Assembly: GCF_008086045.1 (NCBI RefSeq) | Contig: NZ_VSEY01000072.1 | Location: 1 to 44,303 of the forward strand | Direction of reading: 5' to 3' | From: Nonomuraea sp. PA05 | GTDB taxonomy: Bacteria > Actinomycetota > Actinomycetes > Streptosporangiales > Streptosporangiaceae | DNA: 44,303 nucleotides | Shown here: positions 34,297 to 40,745 of the stretch, piece by piece | Layout of the letters: the number at the start of each line of letters is the position of its first letter | Position numbering within the stretch: position 1 is the stretch's first letter | The notes under the pieces: model-generated | Database searches by the model: none | Told to the model about the DNA's origin: nothing | What the model saw: the letters and a program-made list of their open reading frames with translations, nothing else | Made by a program: the position numbers and the translations under genes

Positions 34297-35157
34297 TTAA
34301 CCCTTGATCGCGCCGCTGGTCAGCCCGCGCATGAACTGCCGCTGGAACGCCAGGAAGGCGATGATCGACGGCAGCAGAGCGAGCAGCGAGGCCGCCAGCA
34401 GGACGCCGATGCCGACCTCCTCGTCCGACCGGAGCGAGCGTAGCGCGATGGGCAGCGTCCACATGTCGGACGTCGGGGCGACGATCAGCGGGAGCAGGTA
34501 CTGGTCCCAGATCATGGTGAAGCCGAAGACGCCGATCACGCCGAGGGCCGGGCGGCACAGCGGCACGATGATCGTGGCGAAGATGCGCAGCTCGCCGGCG
34601 CCGTCGATGCGGGCCGCCTCCTCCAGCTCGACCGGCACCTCCTTCATGAACTCCGTCATGACGAGGATCGAGAAGCCCCACGCCCCGACGGGCAGGATCA
34701 TGCCGGCGTAGGTGCCGATGAGGTTGAGGTGCAGCAGTGGCAGGTCGGCCAGGACGAGGGAGAGGGGGATCGCGATGATCTCCTCGGGCAGCATCATCGT
34801 GGTGAGCATGAGCAGCATCACGAATGTCATGCCGCGGAACTTCTTGCGGGCCAGCGAGTAGGCCGCGAAGACGCTCACCAGCATCTGCAGGAGGAGGCCG
34901 AAGCCCACGACGATGAAGGAGTTGAGGAGGTACAGGTAGACGTTCTTGTCCTGGGCCTGGAGGAAGTTCTCGAGGGTGAACTCGTCAGGCCAGAAGGAGA
35001 ACGAGGTGGGGTCGAGTGTCTTGTTGAAGGCGCTGATCAGGAGGCCGACCAGTGGGCCGGTGAAGACCGCCACCATGAAGGCATAAATGATGACTTTTCC
35101 GACGGTTGCCAAGGGGCCGCGCCGCGACTCCAGGCCGAGGGCGCTGTCGAACCTCAT
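34297..35157 (-). CDS. Carbohydrate ABC transporter permease, MalG type
   Basis: This 286-residue inner-membrane permease of a CUT1 sugar importer has six helices and the cytoplasmic EAA loop EEAARIDGAGELRIFATIIVPLCRPA that contacts the ATPase. The C-terminal KG is typical of MalG proteins. Its ATG overlaps the stop of the upstream Ser/Thr/Pro-rich ORF (ATGA, 35157-35154). With the binding protein and MalF-type permease it forms an importer, probably for uronates or oligouronides. No ATPase gene is in the window, so a shared MsiK-like ATPase elsewhere is inferred. Confidence 0.92.
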   Translation of the reverse strand: MRFDSALGLESRRGPLATVGKVIIYAFMVAVFTGPLVGLLISAFNKTLDPTSFSFWPDEFTLENFLQAQDKNVYLYLLNSFIVVGFGLLLQMLVSVFAAYSLARKKFRGMTFVMLLMLTTMMLPEEIIAIPLSLVLADLPLLHLNLIGTYAGMILPVGAWGFSILVMTEFMKEVPVELEEAARIDGAGELRIFATIIVPLCRPALGVIGVFGFTMIWDQYLLPLIVAPTSDMWTLPIALRSLRSDEEVGIGVLLAASLLALLPSIIAFLAFQRQFMRGLTSGAIKG

Positions 35158-35597
35158 GACGTCGACTCCAGGTCGGGGGTGGTGCGGAGTGTCATGATGC
35201 GAGGCTTTGGGGTGGGGGTGGGGGTGGGGGTGGACGTGCGGCTGGGGGTGGACGTGCGGCTGGGGGTGGACGTGCGGCTGGGGGTGGACGTGCGGCTGGG
35301 GGTGGACGAGCGGGTGCCGGTGGACGTGCGGGTGCGGGTGGGGCTTCGAGTTGGAGTGGCGGTGGGAGTGGAAGCGGGGCTGGGAGCGGAAGCGGGAGCG
35401 GGGGTGCGGGTGGCAGCGGCAGCGGGAGTGGGGGTGCGGGTGGCAGCGGGGGCGGGAGTGGGAGCGAGAGTGGGAGTGGGGATGGCAGCGGGGGCGGGGC
35501 TGGGAGCGAGAGTGGGAGTGGAGACGGCAGCGGAGGTGGCGGTGGTGTGGAGGGTCATGACGCGAGACCCCGCGTCAGGGGTGCCGTCGAACGTCAT
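35154..35597 (-). CDS. Ser/Thr/Pro-rich repeat ORF coupled between the two permease genes
   Basis: This 147-codon frame starts with an ATG overlapping the stop of the MalF-type permease and ends with a TGA overlapping the ATG of the MalG-type permease. The translation is almost only Thr, Pro, Ser, Ala and Arg, including four identical STPSRT units from an 18-bp DNA repeat and PTPTPTPKP near the end. No domain or membrane segment is seen. It may be a repeat expansion within a spacer that stayed open because the operon relies on coupled translation, rather than a functional protein. The G-rich DNA matches intergenic repeats elsewhere in the window. Confidence 0.4.
   Translation of the reverse strand: MTFDGTPDAGSRVMTLHTTATSAAVSTPTLAPSPAPAAIPTPTLAPTPAPAATRTPTPAAAATRTPAPASAPSPASTPTATPTRSPTRTRTSTGTRSSTPSRTSTPSRTSTPSRTSTPSRTSTPTPTPTPKPRIMTLRTTPDLESTS
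35229..35336. repeat. 18-bp tandem repeat, six copies
   Basis: Four identical units GGTGGACGTGCGGCTGGG (35229-35300) are followed by two variants (35301-35336). The period is a multiple of three, so the minus-strand frame is preserved. G-rich hexamer-like repeats continue to about 35540. Confidence 0.9.
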
Positions 35598-36523
35598 GAC
35601 GCCTGCCTCCTCCGCATCACCTGCACAACCACCGTCAGAACCAGCGTGGCCAGGAACAACACGATGCCCCCCGCCGACGCGACCCCCAGCTCGTTCTTCT
35701 GGAACCCAAGCTTGTAGATCAAGGTCATCAACACCTCGGACGACCCGTTAGGCCCCCCGTTCGTCAGCACGTACACCTCGACGAAGACCCGCAGCCCCCG
35801 GATGGCGGCCAGCGTGAACAGGATCCAGAACACCGGCCGCAGCGCGGGCAGCGTGATGTGCCGCAGTCGCCGCCAGGTGGAGGCGCCGTCCACGGCGGCG
35901 GCCTCGTACAGGGCGCGGTCCACGCCGACGAGCCCCGCGAGGAAGATCATCATGTCGTACGGGGTGCCGCGCCAGATGCTCATCAGCATGATCGACCACA
36001 GTGAGGTGTCCTCGCTGGCCAGCCAGGGCTGCGGATCGATCACGGCCCAGCCGATGATGACGTTGAGCATGCCGTTGTCGGCCGGGTGGAACATGATGCG
36101 CCACACCTCGGCCACGGCCGCCATCGTGGTGACGACGGGCAGGAAGGCCGCGGTCCTGACGAACCAGAGGTAGCGGGCGGGCCCCTCGACGAGCAGGGCC
36201 AGCACGAGGCCGAGCACGATGGAGCCGATCGTGGTGCCCAGGGCCAGGACGACGCTGTGCCAGATGGCGGCGCCGAACTCGGCGTCGGAGATGATCGTCT
36301 CGTAGTTCTGGAAGCCGACCCACTCGTCACCGAGGAACGTCTGGACCTTGAACAGGCTCTTCCACAGCCCGACGAACATCGGGATGAACTTGAAGTACAG
36401 GAAGAGCAGCAGCGCGGGCGCCAGGAACAGCCAGGCGATCAGCGGCCCCCGCCACCGCACCGATCTCGGTGGGTGGCCGGAGGCCGCCGTCCGGCGGCGT
36501 GCCGGGGCGAGGGTGGAGGTCAT
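35594..36523 (-). CDS. Carbohydrate ABC transporter permease, MalF type
   Basis: This 309-residue CUT1 permease has a basic N-terminus and six to seven helices (first WRGPLIAWLFLAPALLLFLYF). The EAA loop is YEAAAVDGASTWRRLRHITLPALRPV, followed by VLTNGGPNGSSEVLMTLIYKLGF as in other MalF-type proteins. Its ATG overlaps the binding-protein stop by ATGA (36523-36520). The product works with the MalG-type permease downstream. Confidence 0.93.
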   Translation of the reverse strand: MTSTLAPARRRTAASGHPPRSVRWRGPLIAWLFLAPALLLFLYFKFIPMFVGLWKSLFKVQTFLGDEWVGFQNYETIISDAEFGAAIWHSVVLALGTTIGSIVLGLVLALLVEGPARYLWFVRTAAFLPVVTTMAAVAEVWRIMFHPADNGMLNVIIGWAVIDPQPWLASEDTSLWSIMLMSIWRGTPYDMMIFLAGLVGVDRALYEAAAVDGASTWRRLRHITLPALRPVFWILFTLAAIRGLRVFVEVYVLTNGGPNGSSEVLMTLIYKLGFQKNELGVASAGGIVLFLATLVLTVVVQVMRRRQAS

Positions 36524-37830
36524 GACGCTTTCTGGCTCTGCAGTTCCTGGGTGAGCTTGGTGTTGAGCTCATCCATCGCCGTCTTGACGTCGGCGGTGCA
36601 GTCGGCCCAGACGGCGTTGATGGTGTCGGCGGAGGTCTGCCGGATCGGCGCCCAGTTGGGCACGGGCGGGGCGTAGACGGCGTGCGCGTACGACTCCTGG
36701 AACACCTTCCAGCGCGGGTCCTGGCGCTCGGCGGACATGTCCACCGTGGTGTTGACGGGCAGGCGGACGATGGCGCCGTTGGCGTCCTTGTTCATGCCGA
36801 TCTTCTGGCCTTCGGGGGAGATGGCGAACTCGGCGAACTTCTTCTGCGCGTCCTTGTTCGCGGAGCCGGCCATGAGGTAGACGTTCTCGCCCTCGCCGAG
36901 GGTGCCGGGGCCGCCGGCCGGGCCCTTGGGCACGGGCAGGACCTCGATCTTGTCGGTGCCGACGCTGTTGACGAAGCGGGCCAGCACGTACGGGCCGACC
37001 AGGTAGATGCCGCCCTGCCCCTTCTCGAACACCTCGTGCGTGACGGTGGTGTCGTTGCTGACGGCGCCGGGGTTGACAGTCTTGGTCTTGCAGAACTGGT
37101 CCTGGAGGTACTGCACGGCCTCGACGGTCTTGGGGTCGTTCACGGTGGCGGCGTACTTGCCCGCCCCGGTGGACTTGATGAAGTCGCCGCCGTTGGCGTA
37201 GATGAGCGAGGAGGCGTACCAGGAGGCGTAGCCGCGCTTGGTGCCGGCGGGGGCGGTGAAGCCGGCGGTGTCCTTCTGGCCGTTGCCGTCGGGGTCCTTC
37301 TCGGTGAAGGCGACGGCCAGTTTGGTCAGGTCGTCCCAGGTCTCGGGCGGCTCCATGCCGACCTTCTCGCGCCAGTCCTTGCGGACGATCAGCGCGAACG
37401 ACTGGGCCGAGAACGGGGCCGCATAGAACTTGCCGTCGGACCCCGTGGCGGCCTTCCAGGCGGTCTCCGCCAGTTGGTCGCCGCCCTTGAGCGCGGCCTT
37501 GTCGACGGGCTCCAGCCAGCCCTGCGACACCATGTTGCCGAGCTGGGCGGTGTCGTTGATGACGATGTCAGGGAGGTCTTTCTGTGCCGCCTGCTGGTTC
37601 AGCTTGGTCTCGAAGTCGTCGAAAAGGGCGACGACCTTCGTCTGCACCCCGCTGGCCTTGGTGAAGGCGTCAGCGAGCTTCTTGGCGGTCTTGGCGGAGT
37701 CTGAATCGGGCGCCTGCCTGATCCAGATCTCCAGAGTGTTGTCAGAACCTGATGATGCACCGGAACCGCAGCCTGTCAGTCCAACGGCCAGAGTCGTCAT
37801 GATCGCGACTCCCAGCAGACGACGTGACAT
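36520..37830 (-). CDS. Extracellular sugar-binding lipoprotein of the ABC importer
   Basis: The 436-residue solute-binding protein has a lipoprotein signal peptide MSRRLLGVAIMTTLAVGLTG with lipobox LTGC (C21), so it is tethered to the outer face of the membrane. The fold is that of family 1 sugar-binding proteins (LEIWIRQAPDSDSAKTAKKLADAFTKASGVQTKVV, LPDIVINDTAQLG, ETWDDLTKLAVAF, KGQGGIYLVGPYV). AGGAGG lies 7 bases before the ATG. Operator-like site C begins 12 bases upstream of the start. The island context suggests a uronate or oligouronide ligand, but the ligand cannot be read from the sequence. Confidence 0.93.
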   Translation of the reverse strand: MSRRLLGVAIMTTLAVGLTGCGSGASSGSDNTLEIWIRQAPDSDSAKTAKKLADAFTKASGVQTKVVALFDDFETKLNQQAAQKDLPDIVINDTAQLGNMVSQGWLEPVDKAALKGGDQLAETAWKAATGSDGKFYAAPFSAQSFALIVRKDWREKVGMEPPETWDDLTKLAVAFTEKDPDGNGQKDTAGFTAPAGTKRGYASWYASSLIYANGGDFIKSTGAGKYAATVNDPKTVEAVQYLQDQFCKTKTVNPGAVSNDTTVTHEVFEKGQGGIYLVGPYVLARFVNSVGTDKIEVLPVPKGPAGGPGTLGEGENVYLMAGSANKDAQKKFAEFAISPEGQKIGMNKDANGAIVRLPVNTTVDMSAERQDPRWKVFQESYAHAVYAPPVPNWAPIRQTSADTINAVWADCTADVKTAMDELNTKLTQELQSQKAS

Positions 37831-37842
37831 CAGACCGCCTCC

Positions 37843-37860
37843 TGTTCACATACATGGACG
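37843..37860. promoter_or_regulatory. Operator-like site C (upstream of the importer operon)
   Basis: TGTTCACATACATGGACG on the plus strand lies 12 bases before the binding-protein ATG. It shares HTCACATA(C/T)ATGGACG with site A and ATACATGGACG with site B. It lies between the divergent importer and udh genes. Confidence 0.65.
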
Positions 37861-37920
37861 TGAGTCGAAGACTTGGATGTGTGCCTGCGAACGTAACCAG
37901 TGGCGTGGCTCACGGTCAAT

Positions 37921-37938
37921 ATTCAAGTATGTGAAAGT
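37921..37938. promoter_or_regulatory. Weaker operator-like site D (upstream of udh)
   Basis: ATTCAAGTATGTGAAAGT keeps the TATGTGAA half of sites A and C and TTCA of the other half. It lies 28 bases before the udh ATG. Confidence 0.4.
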
Positions 37939-37965
37939 CCGCCAGATTCGTGTACATCATGAGGC

Positions 37966-38760
37966 ATGCGCATTCTCATGACAGGGGCCTCTGGAAAGGT
38001 CGGGACGCTGCTTCGCCCGCGTCTCGCACAGGAGGGCCGCACGCTGCGGCTTTCCGATATTCATCCGGTCGACCCCGGGCCCGGCGAGGAGTGGGTGACG
38101 GCGGACCTGGCCGACCCCGACGCCATGGCCGAGGCGATGAAGGGCGTGGACGCCGTGCTCCACCTGGGCGGCCAGAGCCGGGAGCATCCCTGGGCCGACA
38201 TCGTGCAGGCCAACATCAACGGCACGCAGGTGTTGCTGGAGGCGGCGTACAAGGAGGGCGTCGAGCACGTCGTGCTCATGGGCAGCCACCACGCGGCCGG
38301 CTTCCAGACCAGGCCGGAGGGCGGCGCGGACCTGCCCGACTACGCCTTCCCGCGGCCCGACACCTTCTACGGCGTGAGCAAGGTCGTCATGGAGGCGCTC
38401 GGCAGCCTCTACCACGACCGTTTCGGCATGAACGTCACCGTGATCAGGCTCGGCACCTGCAACGAGGCCCCGGCCGACACACGCGGCCTGGCCACCTGGA
38501 TCTCCGCCGACGACCTGACCCGCCTGGTCGAGGCGGGGCTCACCGCGCCCGGCTACCACGTCGTCTGGGGCGTCTCCGACAGCCCGCGCCGCTGGTGGTC
38601 GCTGGAGGAGGCCAAGTCCATCGGGTACGTCTCGCGCGACTCCTCCGAGCCCTTCGCCGCCGGCCTCATCGCGGAGCAGGGCGAGCCCGACCTGTCGGAG
38701 CCGCTGCACGACCGCGCGGGCGGCGTGTTCACACTCAACGAACTCGGCGGGAAATGGTGA
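37966..38760 (+). CDS. udh: Uronate dehydrogenase (NAD-dependent SDR)
   Basis: This extended short-chain dehydrogenase oxidises D-galacturonate or D-glucuronate at C1 to the aldarolactone. The nucleotide loop is TGASGKVG (6-13), the catalytic pair is Y135 and K139 in YGVSK, and DLAD, LHLGGQS and the VIRLGTC block match the bacterial uronate dehydrogenase pattern. The 264 residues fit that family, which is shorter than most extended SDRs. The ATG at 37966 is the first good start; the ribosome binding site is weak. It is divergent from the importer and followed by a LacI gene. Confidence 0.88.
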   Translation: MRILMTGASGKVGTLLRPRLAQEGRTLRLSDIHPVDPGPGEEWVTADLADPDAMAEAMKGVDAVLHLGGQSREHPWADIVQANINGTQVLLEAAYKEGVEHVVLMGSHHAAGFQTRPEGGADLPDYAFPRPDTFYGVSKVVMEALGSLYHDRFGMNVTVIRLGTCNEAPADTRGLATWISADDLTRLVEAGLTAPGYHVVWGVSDSPRRWWSLEEAKSIGYVSRDSSEPFAAGLIAEQGEPDLSEPLHDRAGGVFTLNELGGKW

Positions 38761-38772
38761 ACTGAAGAGCCA

Positions 38773-38784
38773 GCAACCGGTTGC
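38773..38784. promoter_or_regulatory. LacI/GalR operator 1
   Basis: GCAACCGGTTGC is a perfect palindrome with the central CG typical of LacI-family operators. It lies between udh and the lacI-type gene, 56 bp centre-to-centre from operator 2. Confidence 0.75.
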
Positions 38785-38787
38785 AAG

Positions 38788-38821
38788 AACCTTGACGGCA
38801 TCACCCGCAAAGGTCAAGGTT
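38788..38821. promoter_or_regulatory. Inverted repeat between the two LacI operators
   Basis: AACCTTGAC (38788-38796) and GTCAAGGTT (38813-38821) are perfect complements around a 16-base gap. The left arm contains TTGACG, a good -35 candidate for the lacI-type gene, so the repeat may be an additional control site or a hairpin ending udh transcription. Confidence 0.5.
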
Positions 38822-38828
38822 TAGTCTG

Positions 38829-38840
38829 GCAACCGTTTGC
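38829..38840. promoter_or_regulatory. LacI/GalR operator 2
   Basis: GCAACCGTTTGC is a near-perfect copy of operator 1. It lies 13 bases before the LacI-type ATG and just before its GGAGGG ribosome binding site, so it would allow autorepression. Confidence 0.75.
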
Positions 38841-38853
38841 AAGGGAGGGCGGC

Positions 38854-39816
38854 ATGGCTGCGACGATCAAGGACGTGGCCCGCGCCTGCGGCGTCCATGT
38901 GTCCACCGTGTCCCGTACCTTCTCCGCGCCGCACCTGGTCAATCCTGCCACCAGGAGCCGCGTGCTGGCCGCCGCCGACGACCTCGGCTACCGGCCGAAC
39001 CGGGCGGCCAGGGCCCTGACCACCGGACGCACGTTCAACATGGGCCTGATCGTGGCCGACATCTCCAACCCGTTCTTCCCGCCCCTCATCAAGGCCGCGC
39101 AGGCGCAGGCCAGGGGGCGGGACTACCACGTGTTCGTGGCCGACACCGACGAGGACCCGCGGGTCGAGGAAGAGCTGATCAGGACCCTCACCAAGCAGGT
39201 GGACGGCGTCCTGCTGTGCAGCCCGCGCCTGTCGAACAAGATGATCGAGCGCCTGGCGGAGGACGTGCCGTTCGTCGTGGTCAACCGGCGCATCAAGGGC
39301 ATGCCCGCCGTGCTCATGAACGTCGCCCAGGGCGCCAGGCTGGCCCTCGACCACCTGGCGGGGCTCGGCCACCGCAGGATCGCGCTCGTGTCAGGCCCGA
39401 TCGGCTCCTGGACCAGCAACGAGATGCAGGGCGTGGCCGCCGAGGCGGCCGGGCTCGACCTGGTCTTCTTCGGCCCCAACCAGCCCACGGAGGGCGGCGG
39501 CCTGGCCGTGGCCCCCGAGGTGGCCGCCTGCGGCGCCACCGCGGTGCTCGCCTACAACGATCTGGTGGCACTCGGCCTGATTGAGGGGCTGTCGGCGATG
39601 GAGATAGGGGTACCAGACCAGATAAGTGTGATCGGGTTCGACGACATCCTGCCGGGGCGGCTCAACCGGCCCAAGCTGACCACGGTGGCCATGCCGGCCG
39701 TGCAGGCCGGGAGGATGGCCGTCGATCTGCTGCTGCAGTCGGGAGGCGAGGGCGCGACGGTGACCCTCGACACCGCCCTCATTGTCCGCGAGTCCACGGG
39801 AAGGGCACAGACATGA
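38854..39816 (+). CDS. LacI-family transcriptional regulator
   Basis: An N-terminal LacI helix-turn-helix with hinge (TIKDVARACGVHVSTVSRTFSAP, RVLAAADDLGYRPNRAARAL) is followed by a periplasmic-binding-protein-like sugar sensor (VADISNPFFPPLI, VDGVLLCSPRLSN, VISVIGFDDILPG-like VIGFDD). The 320 residues are normal. GGAGGG precedes the ATG at 38854. Its stop overlaps the aldose-epimerase ATG by ATGA, so the two are coupled. It probably binds the two palindromes directly upstream. Confidence 0.93.
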   Translation: MAATIKDVARACGVHVSTVSRTFSAPHLVNPATRSRVLAAADDLGYRPNRAARALTTGRTFNMGLIVADISNPFFPPLIKAAQAQARGRDYHVFVADTDEDPRVEEELIRTLTKQVDGVLLCSPRLSNKMIERLAEDVPFVVVNRRIKGMPAVLMNVAQGARLALDHLAGLGHRRIALVSGPIGSWTSNEMQGVAAEAAGLDLVFFGPNQPTEGGGLAVAPEVAACGATAVLAYNDLVALGLIEGLSAMEIGVPDQISVIGFDDILPGRLNRPKLTTVAMPAVQAGRMAVDLLLQSGGEGATVTLDTALIVRESTGRAQT

Positions 39817-40745
39817 TCTTCGGAACGCTGCCATCGGGCCAGCAGGTCGAGTGCGTAGAGCTGTCGTCGGGACGGCTGCGCGCCGAGGTGCTCACCTACG
39901 GCGCCGTCATCCGCACGCTGGAGGTGTCCGGGGTCAACGTCGTGCTCGGGCTGGACACGCTCGACGACTACCGCACCCGCAGCCGCTACTTCGGCGCCGT
40001 GGTCGGCAGGTACGGCAACCGCATCGCCAACGCGAGCTTCACCCTCGACGGGGCCACCTACAGCCTGCCCGCCAACAACGGCCCCAACTGCCTGCACGGC
40101 GGCGTCGAGGGCTTCGACAGCAAGGTGTGGACGATCACCGAGCGCACCGGCTCGTCGGTGACGCTGACGCTGACCAGCCCCGACGGCGACCAGGGCTTCC
40201 CCGGCACGCTGACCGTCTCGGTCACCTACACGCTGGCCGACGACGCCCTGCGCATCGACTACACCGCCGAGTCCGACGCGCCGACGGTGGTCAACCTGAC
40301 CAACCACTCCTACTTCAACCTCAAGGGCGGCGGCGACGTGCTCGACCACGTCGTGCAGATGGCGTCCGAGCACTACCTGCCCGTGGACGACGACAAGATC
40401 CCCACGGGTGAGCCCGCGCCGGTCAAGGGCACCCCGTTCGACTTCACCGAGCCGCACGCGGTGGGCGAGCGCTACGACGGCGCCTACGACCACTGCTTCG
40501 TCCTCGACGGCGCGGTCAAGGTGACGGCGGGCGACCTGACCATGGAGGTCACCACCACCGAGCCGGGGGTGCAGTTCTACGCGGGCGGCATGCTGGACGG
40601 GGTGGCGACGCCGTTCGGGCCGTTCGCCGGGCTGTGCCTGGAGACGCAGCACTACCCGGACGCGCCGAACCAGCCGCAGTTCCCGTCCACGGTGCTGCGC
40701 CCGGGGGAGCGCCGCACCTCCACGACGACGTACGCGTTCATCTGA
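39813..40745 (+). CDS. galM: Aldose 1-epimerase (galactose mutarotase family)
   Basis: This enzyme interconverts alpha and beta anomers of aldoses or uronates. The family motifs RYGNRIANASFTLDG, NCLHGG, the catalytic His of NLTNHSYFNL and the catalytic Glu region TTTEPGVQFYAG are present. The 310 residues are usual. It is translationally coupled to the LacI gene and ends 8 bases into the convergent SpoIIE gene. Uronate dehydrogenases act on a defined pyranose anomer, so mutarotation of the uronate would fit the island, although galactose remains possible. Confidence 0.92.
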   Translation: MIFGTLPSGQQVECVELSSGRLRAEVLTYGAVIRTLEVSGVNVVLGLDTLDDYRTRSRYFGAVVGRYGNRIANASFTLDGATYSLPANNGPNCLHGGVEGFDSKVWTITERTGSSVTLTLTSPDGDQGFPGTLTVSVTYTLADDALRIDYTAESDAPTVVNLTNHSYFNLKGGGDVLDHVVQMASEHYLPVDDDKIPTGEPAPVKGTPFDFTEPHAVGERYDGAYDHCFVLDGAVKVTAGDLTMEVTTTEPGVQFYAGGMLDGVATPFGPFAGLCLETQHYPDAPNQPQFPSTVLRPGERRTSTTTYAFI

